In this document: positions 8,247 to 16,189 of the stretch, one piece after another
Position numbering within the stretch: position 1 is the stretch's first letter
Layout: each line of letters starts with the position of its first letter
Assembly (NCBI RefSeq): GCF_006715175.1
Contig: NZ_VFMQ01000001.1
Span: forward strand, 3,348,001-3,412,000
Direction of reading: 5' to 3'
Source: Curtobacterium citreum
GTDB taxonomy: Bacteria > Actinomycetota > Actinomycetes > Actinomycetales > Microbacteriaceae
Length of the DNA stretch: 64,000 bases
Translations under genes and position numbers: made by a program
The notes under the pieces: model-generated
Database searches by the model: none
What the model was told of the DNA's origin: nothing
Seen by the model: only the letters and a program-made list of their open reading frames with translations

Positions 8247-8510
8247 ATGACTGACGAGACGTTCGACAAGGTGACGATGTTCGGCGCGGACTGGTGCCGC
8301 GACTGCCGGCGGTCGAAGGCGCTGCTCGACCGGCTCGGCGTGGACTACGAGTACGTGGACGTCGAGGCGGACCTGTCGGCGGCCGACCGCGCCGAGGCGA
8401 TCAGCGGGCGGAAGAACATCCCCGTCGTGGTGCTCCCGAACGGCAAGCACTTCGTGGAGCCGTCGGACGCCGAACTACAGGGCGAGCTCGAGGCGTCCGG
8501 GGCGATCTGA
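8247..8510 (+). CDS. Glutaredoxin-like / mycoredoxin-type thiol oxidoreductase
   Basis: 87-aa thioredoxin-fold protein. The redox motif is CRDC in ADWCRDCRRSK (residues 17-20), followed by the family's YEYVDVE strand, a cis-proline IPVVV and the PSDAEL ligand-binding loop. The length and layout match actinobacterial mycoredoxin/NrdH-type proteins, which reduce mixed disulfides with mycothiol or serve as small electron donors. The second Cys of the motif is kept, so both mono- and dithiol mechanisms are open. Divergently transcribed from the protease gene, 73 bases apart. Confidence 0.82.
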   Translation: MTDETFDKVTMFGADWCRDCRRSKALLDRLGVDYEYVDVEADLSAADRAEAISGRKNIPVVVLPNGKHFVEPSDAELQGELEASGAI

Positions 8511-8535
8511 CGCCGGCCGCGGGGTCTGCGCGGCT

Positions 8536-8603
8536 CGAGTCTCGCGCTGAGCGACGAGGCCCGGCCGCGCATTCGCGAGACTCGTCGTCCAGCGCGAGAC
8601 TCG
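8536..8603. repeat. Large inverted repeat between glutaredoxin and fucose genes
   Basis: Arms 8536-8558 and 8581-8603 pair over 23 positions with two mismatches (CGAGTCTCGCGCTG... against its complement), with a 22-base spacer. It probably ends the glutaredoxin transcript, but the long spacer and absence of a T-run are unlike a classical terminator. Confidence 0.6.
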
Positions 8604-8648
8604 GCCACGCCACCAGCCCGCGGGTCGGGAGCGCGCACCCCCGCGCGG

Positions 8649-8658
8649 ACATCGGATG
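8649..8658. promoter_or_regulatory. Candidate fucose-regulator operator upstream of the lactonase
   Basis: ACATCGGATG lies 19 bases before the GTG of the lactonase gene. It matches ten of eleven positions of the perfect palindrome ACATCGGATGT found before the fuconate dehydratase gene. The last base of the half-site is A in place of T. Confidence 0.5.
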
Positions 8659-8677
8659 AATCCGGCAGGATGAGCTC

Positions 8678-9652
8678 GTGATCATCGACGCTCACCACCA
8701 CCTCTGGGACCCGTCCGACCGGCCGTACCCCTGGATGGACGACTCGGTCGCCCCGCTCCGCCGCCGCTTCGACACGGACGACCTCAGCGCCCTCACGCGA
8801 GCCGCTGGCATCGACCGGACGATCGTCGTGCAGGCGGCGCACGACCCCGGCGAGACCGAGTGGCTCCTGACCCAGCCCAGCCCGGTCGTCGGGGTCGTCG
8901 GCTGGGTCGACCTCACGGCACCGGACGTCGCCGACCGACTGGCCGCCCTGGTCGACGGCGCCCGCCCCGGCGGCGCCGGCCCCGGCGCCCGCGGCGCAGA
9001 CTCCGGCCCCCGCCTGGTCGGCATCCGGCACCAGGCCCACGACGAACCCGACCCCGGCTGGCTCGCCCGCCCCGAGGTGGTCCGCGGTGTCCGTGCCGTC
9101 GCCGCCGCCGGACTCGCGTTCGACCTGCTCGTCCGCGCCCGGGAGCAAGCGGCTGCCCTCGCCCTCGTCGACGCCGTCCCCGAGGGGCGCTTCGTCCTCG
9201 ACCACGCCGGCAAACCGGCCATTGCCGACGAACCGCGCACCACCCGACCGCGCGCCGGCGAACCGTGCGCCGCCGAGCTGCGTGCCGCCTCCGCCCACCC
9301 CGACCGCGGCCCCGGCGACCCCGGCCCCGCCGACGCCTGGCGCTCCCGCATGCGCGACCTCGCCGCCCGCCCGAACGTCGTCGTCAAGGCCTCCGGACTC
9401 CTCACCGAGGCCGGCCCGGACTGGCGGGAGCGCCCCGTCCACCGGTACATCCGCGAGACCGTCGAGCACTTCGGCCCGGACCGCACGATGTGGGGCTCGG
9501 ACTGGCCCGTCTCCACCCTGGTCGCCGACCACGCCGCGGTGCTCGCCACCACGCAGGCCGCCCTCGACGACCTCTCCCCCACCGAGCGTGACACCGTGTT
9601 CGCCGGCACCGCCACCAGGACGTACCTTGTCGAGCACCCGAGCCAGACATAG
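8678..9652 (+). CDS. Amidohydrolase-2 family lactonase, probable L-fuconolactonase
   Basis: 324-aa TIM-barrel hydrolase. It opens with the family's IIDAHHHLWDP (metal-binding HxH) and keeps FVLDHAGKP, the NVVVKASGL strand and MWGSDWPVS near the C-terminus. L-fuconolactonase and related sugar lactonases have exactly this set. In the pathway it would open L-fucono-1,5-lactone to L-fuconate. A Pro/Arg/Ala-rich insert of about 30 residues (near 190-215) interrupts the barrel compared with usual members. GTG start at 8678. First gene of the plus-strand fucose genes, followed by the FAH and SDR genes. Confidence 0.82.
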   Translation: MIIDAHHHLWDPSDRPYPWMDDSVAPLRRRFDTDDLSALTRAAGIDRTIVVQAAHDPGETEWLLTQPSPVVGVVGWVDLTAPDVADRLAALVDGARPGGAGPGARGADSGPRLVGIRHQAHDEPDPGWLARPEVVRGVRAVAAAGLAFDLLVRAREQAAALALVDAVPEGRFVLDHAGKPAIADEPRTTRPRAGEPCAAELRAASAHPDRGPGDPGPADAWRSRMRDLAARPNVVVKASGLLTEAGPDWRERPVHRYIRETVEHFGPDRTMWGSDWPVSTLVADHAAVLATTQAALDDLSPTERDTVFAGTATRTYLVEHPSQT

Positions 9653-9660
9653 GATGTCTG
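9627..9660 (+). promoter_or_regulatory. Promoter with embedded operator for the FAH-SDR genes
   Basis: TTGTCG (9627-9632) and TAGGAT (9650-9655) are spaced by 17 bases, a good actinobacterial promoter at the very end of the lactonase gene. The -10 box lies inside the perfect inverted repeat CAGACAT-AGG-ATGTCTG (9644-9660), whose core ACATAGGATGT is the same box seen before the lactonase and dehydratase genes. Binding here would block the polymerase. Confidence 0.65.
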
Positions 9661-9700
9661 TGCGACGTCCGGTCGCGTACACCCAGAGGAACGGGGAACG

Positions 9701-10555
9701 ATGCAGTTCGCACGACTCGGCCCGATCGGCGAGGAGATCCCGGTGGCCATCGACGAGGACGGCCGGGTCCTCGACCTGCGGAGCCTGACCTCCGACATCA
9801 CGGGAGCGTTCCTGGCGAGCGACCCCGGCCCCGCGCAGCTCGTCCGGCACGCCCGCGACGCCGGGGACCTGCCCGAGCTCACCGGCGCGGACACCATGCG
9901 CCGCGGCGCCCCGGTCGCCCGCCCGGGCAAGGTCGTCTGCATCGGCCTGAACTACCGGGACCACGCCGCGGAGACGGGCGCCGACATCCCCGCCGAGCCG
10001 ATCGTCTTCATGAAGGACCCGTCGACCGTGGTCGGGCCGGACGACACCGTGCTCGTCCCCCGTGGCAGCGAGAAGACCGACTGGGAGGTCGAGCTCGCCG
10101 TCGTCGTCGGGCGGACCGCGCGCTACTGCGACTCCGCGGCCGACGCCGCCGGCTGCATCGCCGGCTACGCCGTCGCGAACGACGTCTCGGAGCGCGCGTT
10201 CCAGCTCGAGCGCGGCGGGCAGTGGGACAAGGGGAAGTCCTGCGAGACGTTCAACCCGCTCGGGCCCTGGCTCGTCACCGCGGACGCCGTCGACCCAGCC
10301 GACCTGCGGATGCGCCTGACCGTGAACGGCGAGGTCCGGCAGGACGGCACCACCGCGGACATGGTCTTCGACCCGGTCGAGGTCGTCCGGTACCTGTCGC
10401 AGTTCATGGTCCTCCGCCCCGGCGACGTCATCAACACGGGCACCCCGGCGGGTGTCGCCCTCGGCGGTGGCGCACCGTACCTCCGTCCGGGGGACGTGGT
10501 CGAGTGCTCGATCGACGGCCTCGGCACGCAGCGCCAGACGATGGGGGCTGCGTGA
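9701..10555 (+). CDS. Fumarylacetoacetate hydrolase family protein, probable 2,4-diketo-3-deoxy-L-fuconate hydrolase
   Basis: 284 aa. The N-terminal strand domain (MQFARLGPIGEEIPVAIDEDG) precedes the FAH catalytic domain with GLNYRDHAAE, PIVFMKDPSTVVGPDD, the metal-binding Glu residues in DWEVELAVVVG, and the product-end segment INTGTPAGVALG. In this locus its expected reaction is cleavage of 2,4-diketo-3-deoxy-L-fuconate to pyruvate and L-lactate. Members also act on acylpyruvates, so the assignment rests on context. AACGGGGAACG precedes the ATG. Its TGA overlaps the next ATG by one base. Confidence 0.85.
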   Translation: MQFARLGPIGEEIPVAIDEDGRVLDLRSLTSDITGAFLASDPGPAQLVRHARDAGDLPELTGADTMRRGAPVARPGKVVCIGLNYRDHAAETGADIPAEPIVFMKDPSTVVGPDDTVLVPRGSEKTDWEVELAVVVGRTARYCDSAADAAGCIAGYAVANDVSERAFQLERGGQWDKGKSCETFNPLGPWLVTADAVDPADLRMRLTVNGEVRQDGTTADMVFDPVEVVRYLSQFMVLRPGDVINTGTPAGVALGGGAPYLRPGDVVECSIDGLGTQRQTMGAA

Positions 10556-11298
10556 TGCCCGGGACGCACGAGGGACTCCGCGCCGTCGTCACCGGAGGCG
10601 CCTCCGGCATCGGCGCCGCGATCGTCGCAGCACTGCAGGAGCGCGGCGCGACCGTCGTCGTGCTCGACCTGCAGCCGTCCCCGTCGGCGCCGTCCGTCAC
10701 GTGCGACGTGTCGTCGGACGAGTCCGTCCGGGCCGCCGTGGCGGCGGCCGTCGACCAGCTCGGCGGACTGGACGTGCTCGTCAACAACGCGGGCATCGGC
10801 GCGCAGGGCACGGTCGAGGACAACCCGGACGACGAGTGGCGGCGCGTGTACGAGGTCAACGTGCTCGGCGCGGTGCGGCTCTCGCGCGCGTGCCTCCCGC
10901 ACCTGCGGGCGTCGACGGCCGCGTCGATCGTCAACACCTGCTCCATCGCCGCGACCGCCGGGCTGCCGCAGCGCGCGCTCTACTCGGCCACGAAGGGCGC
11001 GATCGCCGCGCTGACGCGTGCGATGGCCGCCGACCACCTCCGCGAGGGCATCCGCGTGAACGCGGTCAACCCGGGCACCGCGGACACCCCGTGGGTCGCC
11101 CGGCTGCTGTCGACGGCGGCGGATCCCGAGGCGGAGCGTGCCGCGCTCGAGGCACGGCAGCCGCACGGTCGCCTCGTCGCGCCGGAGGAGGTCGCCGAGG
11201 CGGTCGCCTACCTGAGCAGCCCCAGCGCGCGGTCGACGACCGGGGTCGACCTCGCGGTCGACGGGGGCATGCAGGCCCTCCGTCTCCGACCCGCGTGA
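10555..11298 (+). CDS. Short-chain dehydrogenase/reductase, probable 2-keto-3-deoxy-L-fuconate dehydrogenase
   Basis: 247-aa classical SDR: cofactor motif TGGASGIG (about residues 13-20), NNAG, catalytic Ser in NTCSIAA, and YSATK with the active-site Tyr and Lys. An acidic residue at the end of strand 2 (VVVLDLQ) suggests NAD rather than NADP. It is coupled to the FAH gene (TGATG), so the two are expected to act in sequence: oxidation of 2-keto-3-deoxy-L-fuconate, then hydrolysis. L-fucose dehydrogenase activity is the alternative, since that enzyme is also an SDR in several bacteria. Confidence 0.85.
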   Translation: MPGTHEGLRAVVTGGASGIGAAIVAALQERGATVVVLDLQPSPSAPSVTCDVSSDESVRAAVAAAVDQLGGLDVLVNNAGIGAQGTVEDNPDDEWRRVYEVNVLGAVRLSRACLPHLRASTAASIVNTCSIAATAGLPQRALYSATKGAIAALTRAMAADHLREGIRVNAVNPGTADTPWVARLLSTAADPEAERAALEARQPHGRLVAPEEVAEAVAYLSSPSARSTTGVDLAVDGGMQALRLRPA

Positions 11299-11422
11299 CG
11301 GACGGCGCGTGGCGGGCGGGGCCGGCCGGGAGGCACGGGTCGGCTAGATTCGGCGTGTCCGGACGCGTACGCGGCCCGGCCCGTCGACCCGGCGCTGCCG
11401 GGCTGCAGCAGGAGGTGGTGAC

Positions 11423-12100
11423 GTGGCGTCGTTGACGGACGATGCGATCGCACGCATCCAGCAGATGATCGTGAGCGGTGAGCTCCGACCGGGGCAGCGC
11501 CTCCCTCCGGAGAAGGAACTGAGCGAATCGCTCGGTCTGTCCCGCAACAGCCTGCGCGAGGCGGTGAAGGCACTCGAGCTCATCCGCGTGCTCGACGTCC
11601 GTCGCGGCGACGGCACGTACGTCACGTCCCTCGAGCCGAACGTGCTGCTCGAGGCGGTGTCGTTCGTCGTCGACATGCACCACGACCGGTCGCTCGTCGA
11701 CCTGCTCGAGGTCCGGCGCATCCTCGAGCCCGCGGCCGCCGTGCTCGCGACCGCCCGCGCGACCGAACAGCAGATCGACGACCTCGCGGTGCTCATGCAG
11801 AGCGTCGGTGAGGACACCGGCGTCGAGGACCTCGTCGCCCACGACCTCCACTTCCACTCCACGATCGCCGGCATCGGCGGCAACCGGTACCTGTCCGGCC
11901 TGCTCGACGCCCTGTCGAGCAAGACCGTCCGCGTTCGGGTCTGGCGGGGCCTGACGCAGAACGGCTCCGTCCAGCGCACGCTCGACGAGCACGCGGCCAT
12001 CGTCGAGGCCATCCGTCGCCGCGACCCGCAGCTCGTGCAGTCGCTCGTGGTCGCACACGTCGAGGGCGTCGAGCGCTGGCTCCGCCGTTCCCTCGAGTGA
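11423..12100 (+). CDS. FadR-type GntR regulator with FCD domain, probable fucose-locus repressor
   Basis: 225 aa. The N-terminal winged helix (LRPGQRLPPEKELSESLGLSR, RGDGTYV) is followed by an all-helical FCD ligand domain from about residue 80, where the usual metal/ligand residues appear as the Asp and His of HDLHFHSTI, DEHAAI and VAHVEG. GTG start. Placed between the plus-strand catabolic genes and the minus-strand transport operon, it is the natural candidate for binding the ACAT(C/A)GGATGT boxes at 8649, 9647 and 20879. The inducer is probably fuconate or a later intermediate (inference). It overlaps the HEAT-repeat gene by four bases. Confidence 0.88.
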   Translation: MASLTDDAIARIQQMIVSGELRPGQRLPPEKELSESLGLSRNSLREAVKALELIRVLDVRRGDGTYVTSLEPNVLLEAVSFVVDMHHDRSLVDLLEVRRILEPAAAVLATARATEQQIDDLAVLMQSVGEDTGVEDLVAHDLHFHSTIAGIGGNRYLSGLLDALSSKTVRVRVWRGLTQNGSVQRTLDEHAAIVEAIRRRDPQLVQSLVVAHVEGVERWLRRSLE

Positions 12101-13464
12101 CCGGGCCCTCCGCCGCGGAGCGGGAGACCGCGGCGATCCTCGACGACCTCCGTGCCGCCGGGGTCGTGGTGCGGAGCCTCGCCGCGATGACGAGCTCCGG
12201 CGAGCGGTACCGGGCGGCACTCCCGGTGCTGCTGGACTGGCTGCGGCGCGCCGACTCGCCGGCCGTCCGCCGGTCCGTCGCCGGTGCCCTCGGCAAGCGA
12301 TGGGCACGTCCGACCGTGAACCAGGCCCTCCTCGACGCATTCCGCGTGGAACAGGACGCCGACGTCCGGTTCGCCCTCGGTGGCGCCGTCGAACGGACCT
12401 GGGACGACCGGTGGTTCGACGACGTCGTCGCGCTCGTGCATGACTCGTCGTACGGCCCGTCCCGTGGGCGAGCGGTCGCCGCGCTCGGCAGGTCACGGCG
12501 TCCCGAGGCCGTGGCGGTGCTCCTCGGACTGGTCGACGACCCGGACGTGCGCGGCGAAGCCATCACCGCCCTCGCTCGGCTGCGGACCCCCGCGGCCGTC
12601 CCGGCCCTGCTCGGCGCACTCGAGCACGGCCCGGCCTGGGCGAGGCGCCCGGCACGACGAGCGCTCGAACACCTCGATGCCCTGCCGCCTGCGGCCCCGA
12701 AGGCGCCGCCGAAGCGGGTCCGTCCTCCCGTCGACCACGACTGGTACCGGTCCACCGAGTGGAACACCGCGATCGCAGAGGCGTTCGAGGCGCGTCTCGC
12801 GAGGTCGCGGTCGTCGCGGGGCGAGTACCTCCGGATCCAGGGCGGGACGCTCGCCGTGCAGGCGACCGCCGACGAGGCCACACGGCGCGCCGGTCGGTCG
12901 CTGCTCCGTCGCTACCTGGCGGAGCGGGACCGCATCGGCGCGTCCGCGACCGTCGTCAACGGGATCCACGAGGAGCTCGGCAACTCGTACGTCGTGTCCG
13001 GTCGGCTCGACGACGCCGTGGACGAGTACCGCACGGCCCTCCGTGGGATCGCCGCGTGCGGCAGCAGTTCGTTCACCTCGGGAGGGACGGAGCTGCTCCT
13101 GGCCGAGGTCCTGCTCGGCAAGGGCGACGCAGCATCGCTCGCCGAGGCCGATGCGCTGCTCGTGGCGGTGGAACCCGAGATCCTGCGGACCGCGTTCTTC
13201 CGGAACCGCGTCGTGCGCTGGCTGACCGCTCTGGCCCGGGTGGCCCACCGCCGTGGACGGCCGGAGGATGCCGCCGAGCACGCCCGCTCGGCGCTGGCGA
13301 TCCTCGCCGTCGAGGGCTCGCCGTTCCCCCGGCACCCGGGTGTCGGGGTCCCGCAGGACGACCCGGCGCTCGTCCGTGAGCTCCGGGCCCTGGCCGACGG
13401 TCCTCCTCCCGCTCGACCGGTCCGGCGCAGGCGATGGTCGTTCTTCCGACGGAGCCGCCCCTGA
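12097..13464 (+). CDS. HEAT-repeat and TPR-like protein coupled to the fucose regulator
   Basis: 455 aa. Residues about 25-190 are HEAT-like helical repeats (SPAVRRSVAGALGKRW, DPDVRGEAITALARL, TPAAVPALLGALEHG). A basic Pro-rich linker (PPAAPKAPPKRVRPP) leads to a helical region of about 230 residues with TPR character (GNSYVVSGRLDDAVDEY, HRRGRPEDAAEHARSAL) and a basic tail RRRRWSFFRRSRP. No enzymatic motif. GTG start inside the end of the regulator gene (GTGA) implies translational coupling. Such proteins act as scaffolds; the function here is unknown. Confidence 0.7.
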   Translation: MTGPSAAERETAAILDDLRAAGVVVRSLAAMTSSGERYRAALPVLLDWLRRADSPAVRRSVAGALGKRWARPTVNQALLDAFRVEQDADVRFALGGAVERTWDDRWFDDVVALVHDSSYGPSRGRAVAALGRSRRPEAVAVLLGLVDDPDVRGEAITALARLRTPAAVPALLGALEHGPAWARRPARRALEHLDALPPAAPKAPPKRVRPPVDHDWYRSTEWNTAIAEAFEARLARSRSSRGEYLRIQGGTLAVQATADEATRRAGRSLLRRYLAERDRIGASATVVNGIHEELGNSYVVSGRLDDAVDEYRTALRGIAACGSSSFTSGGTELLLAEVLLGKGDAASLAEADALLVAVEPEILRTAFFRNRVVRWLTALARVAHRRGRPEDAAEHARSALAILAVEGSPFPRHPGVGVPQDDPALVRELRALADGPPPARPVRRRRWSFFRRSRP

Positions 13465-13542
13465 CCGGTCGGCCAGGAACAGTCGACGCTGACCGGTCGG
13501 CGCTGACCAGTCGACGCTGACCAGTCGGCGCTGACCAGTCGA
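13461..13542. repeat. 14-bp tandem repeat array
   Basis: Four head-to-tail units of CGCTGACC(G/A)GTCG(A/G) fill 13487-13542, and a fifth, truncated copy at 13461-13472 contains the stop codon of the HEAT-repeat gene. Each unit holds GACC(G/A)GTC, a perfect or near-perfect 8-bp palindrome. It sits between two convergent operons. Confidence 0.75.
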
Positions 13543-13562
13543 CCGGAACCCAGCCGGAGCCG

Positions 13563-14513
13563 TCAGTCGGCGAGGAGCCCGATCGACCGCAGCTCGTCCC
13601 AGAGCGCCGCGGGCACGTGCACCGCGGCACGCTCGGCGTTCGACCGCACCTGCTCGGCGGACTGCGCGCCGACCGCGATCGCCCGCACCGCGGGTGCCCG
13701 GAGCGGGAACGCGACGGCGGTCTCGGGCAGCGTGACCCCGTGCCGTCCGCACACCGCGGCGAGCGCCCGCGCCCGCTCGACCAGCTCGGGCGGGGCCGGG
13801 GCGTAGTCGTACGTGGTGTCCGGCGCCGGCAGCGGACGGCTGAGCAGCCCGGAGTTGTAGACCCCGACCGCGACGACGTCCACATCGAGCTCCGCGCACC
13901 GGTCGACCAGCGCGGCGGCGGGTTGTTCGAGCAGTGTGTACCGCCCGGCCAGCATGACGACGTCGCACAGCCCGGTCTCGACGGCGGCCGTCAGCGCAGC
14001 CACCGAGTTCGACCCGACGCCGACCGCCCGGACCACGCCCTCGTCCCGCAGCGCGGCGAGCGCCGGCAGCGCCTGGGTCAGCCCGGCCGCCAGGTCGTAC
14101 ACGTCGGGGTCGTGCAGGTACGCGATGTCGACCCGGTCGAGGCCGAGCCGGTCGAGGGACTCGTCGAGCGACCGACGGACCCCGTCGGCGGTCGGGTCCC
14201 ACTGCCGGACGAGGTCGTTCGGCACCGCGAAGCCGTCGTCGTCGACCCCGTCGCCCGGCCCGGGCACGAGCCGCCGCCCGACCTTCGTCGAGATCGCGTA
14301 CTCGTCCCGCGGCCGTCCGGCGAGCGCCGCCCCGAGCCGCCGCTCGCTCAACCCGAGGCCGTAGTGCGGGGCGGTGTCGAAGCCGCGGACGCCGACGTCC
14401 CACGCCGCGTCGACGGTCGCGCGGGCGTCGTCGTCGGACACCTCCCGCAACAGGTTCCCGATGCCGGCCCCGCCGAACCAGAACGGCCCGCGGTCCAGGT
14501 CCACGTCGCTCAT
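13563..14513 (-). CDS. Aldo/keto reductase, probable L-fucose dehydrogenase
   Basis: 316-aa AKR barrel. The catalytic tetrad is visible: Asp and Tyr in GFDTAPHYG, Lys in AISTKVGR and His in IAYLHDPD; cofactor-side residues appear in AVGAQSAEQVRSN. Related bacterial AKRs oxidise L-fucose (D-threo-aldose) at C1 to the 1,5-lactone, the missing first oxidation step of this locus. The start ATG at 14513 overlaps the stop of the mutarotase gene (ATGA). It is the last gene of the long minus-strand fucose operon and converges on the regulator unit. Confidence 0.83.
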   Translation of the reverse strand: MSDVDLDRGPFWFGGAGIGNLLREVSDDDARATVDAAWDVGVRGFDTAPHYGLGLSERRLGAALAGRPRDEYAISTKVGRRLVPGPGDGVDDDGFAVPNDLVRQWDPTADGVRRSLDESLDRLGLDRVDIAYLHDPDVYDLAAGLTQALPALAALRDEGVVRAVGVGSNSVAALTAAVETGLCDVVMLAGRYTLLEQPAAALVDRCAELDVDVVAVGVYNSGLLSRPLPAPDTTYDYAPAPPELVERARALAAVCGRHGVTLPETAVAFPLRAPAVRAIAVGAQSAEQVRSNAERAAVHVPAALWDELRSIGLLAD

Positions 14514-14830
14514 GCCTGCCCTTCGAGCGTCCACACCAGGGGGACGCCGTCGTCGTTGCCGGAGTAGTCGTCGTCCGCCTCGAGCAGCGGGTTGACCACG
14601 GCCTGCCACGCCGCGTTCACGGGGTCGTCGGCCAGTGCCCGTCGCATCGCACGGTAGTCCTCGACCTCGATGAGGTGGACCAGGTCCTGGCCGTCGCGCC
14701 AGATGCTCCAGTTCGCGACCCCGGCGGCGCGCAGGCGTTGGGCGAGCTCGGGCGGGATGCTGGCGTGCACCCGCTCGTACTCGGCCTCGTGTCCGGCGCG
14801 CAGCCGGGTGCGGGAGAGGATCCGCTGCAT
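14510..14830 (-). CDS. L-rhamnose/L-fucose mutarotase family protein
   Basis: 106-aa ferredoxin-like dimer subunit of the RhaM/FucU-like DUF718 family. Typical elements are RTRLRAGHEAEYERVHASIPPE, the NWSIWRDGQDLVHLIEVEDY core and the C-terminal PLVWTLEG. It interconverts sugar anomers so that the pyranose form released by the fucosidase can be oxidised. Start and stop both overlap the neighbouring genes (ATGA on each side), which ties its translation to the fucosidase and the aldo/keto reductase. Confidence 0.88.
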   Translation of the reverse strand: MQRILSRTRLRAGHEAEYERVHASIPPELAQRLRAAGVANWSIWRDGQDLVHLIEVEDYRAMRRALADDPVNAAWQAVVNPLLEADDDYSGNDDGVPLVWTLEGQA

Positions 14831-16155
14831 CAGTCGCGGAGGAACAGCTCGACGACCGGCACCGCCACGTCGGGGCGGACGATCGGCAGCGTCAGGGTCA
14901 GCGTCCCCGCGGGCTGGCCGCCGAGTCCGGTGTTCTGCGCGCGGGTGCCCGGCGGGATCTCGCGGAAGTGCACCTCGGACGCGTCGTTCAGGAGCTGCGC
15001 GTACGCCACCTTGCCGGCGAGGTCGGGCAGGTGCACGTGCTCGAACGGCCACGTGAGCAGGTGCAGGTAGAGCCGGTCGCCCCGCTGCGTGTAGACCGTG
15101 CCGGCCGGCGCGCGGTACGACGACGGCCCGGCGCCGTACACCGACCGGTCGTGCCGGCGCATCCACTCCCCGATGCCCTCGAGCGCCCTCCGCGCCACCC
15201 CGTCGAACTCGCCGCGGCCGGTCGGGCCGACGTTCAGCAGCATGTTCCCGTTGTTCGAGACCCCGTCGACGAGCATCCGGACGAGCAGGTCGACGCTCTT
15301 GACGGTGAGGTTGTCGCGGTCGTAGCCCCACGAGCCGTTGAGCGTCTGGCACGCCTCCCACGGCACGGGGACGCCGTCGACCTCCATCGGCTTGTCCGGC
15401 TGGTACTGCTCGGGCGTGACGAGGTCGCCGGGGATGTCCAGCCGGTCGTTGACGATGATCCCGGGCTGCAGCCGCTTCGTCAGCGCCATCAGCTCCTCGG
15501 AGCCCCAGTCGTCGCGGCCCTTGCCGCCCCAGCGGTCCTCGTGGTCGTTGTCCCGGTACGAGAAGTCGTAGAACAGGTAGTCGATCCGGCCGTAGCCGGT
15601 CAGCAGCTCCTCGACCTGCCCGTGCAGGTACTCGCGGTAGCGGGCCATGTCCCGGCCCTCGTTGAGCCGGGCGATCTCCTCCGGGCTGTCGTCCCGACGA
15701 GGGTGCACGCCGTCGATCGTGAAGTCCGGGTGGTGCCAGTCGATGAGCGAGTGGTAGAAGCCGACCCGGAGCCCCTCGGCGCGGACGGCGTCGACGAACT
15801 CGCGCACGATGTCCCGTCCGAAGCGGGTGTTCGTGGACTTGTAGTCGGTGAGGGCGGTGTCCCACAGGCAGAAGCCCTCGTGGTGCTTCGTGGTGAGCAC
15901 GACGTACTTCATCCCGGCCTCGCGGGCGCGGCGGGCCCAGTCGGCGGGGTCGAACAGGTCCGGGTCGAAGTGGTCGAAGTACTTCTGGTAGTCCTCGTCG
16001 GTGATCCGCTCGAAGTTCTTCACCCACTCGTGGCGGGCCGGGAGCGCGTAGAGGCCCCAGTGGATGAACATGCCGAACCGGTCGTGGGTGAACCACGCGG
16101 GCAGGCCGGAGGCGTCGGTGTCGGGCTGCGGCTGGGCGGGTGCGGTGATGGTCAT
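14830..16155 (-). CDS. Alpha-L-fucosidase, glycoside hydrolase family 29
   Basis: 441 aa without a signal peptide, so cytoplasmic. GH29 landmarks: WFTHDRFGMFIHWGLYALP at the N-terminus, KYVVLTTKHHEGFCLWD, GFYHSLIDWHHPDF, and the catalytic nucleophile region IDYLFYDFSYRD, ending with the NMLLNVGPTGRGEFD segment and a small C-terminal beta domain. It releases L-fucose from imported oligosaccharides. Its end overlaps the mutarotase start; its ATG at 16155 follows the permease gene by 34 bases. Confidence 0.93.
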   Translation of the reverse strand: MTITAPAQPQPDTDASGLPAWFTHDRFGMFIHWGLYALPARHEWVKNFERITDEDYQKYFDHFDPDLFDPADWARRAREAGMKYVVLTTKHHEGFCLWDTALTDYKSTNTRFGRDIVREFVDAVRAEGLRVGFYHSLIDWHHPDFTIDGVHPRRDDSPEEIARLNEGRDMARYREYLHGQVEELLTGYGRIDYLFYDFSYRDNDHEDRWGGKGRDDWGSEELMALTKRLQPGIIVNDRLDIPGDLVTPEQYQPDKPMEVDGVPVPWEACQTLNGSWGYDRDNLTVKSVDLLVRMLVDGVSNNGNMLLNVGPTGRGEFDGVARRALEGIGEWMRRHDRSVYGAGPSSYRAPAGTVYTQRGDRLYLHLLTWPFEHVHLPDLAGKVAYAQLLNDASEVHFREIPPGTRAQNTGLGGQPAGTLTLTLPIVRPDVAVPVVELFLRD

Positions 16156-16189
16156 GGGACCGGTGTTCCTTTCGTGGAGGTGGAGATGG

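Noticed and set aside
8536..8603. Transposon end or attachment site
   Set aside because: The inverted repeat is local, has no second copy and no integrase or transposase nearby; a transcript end is the simpler reading.
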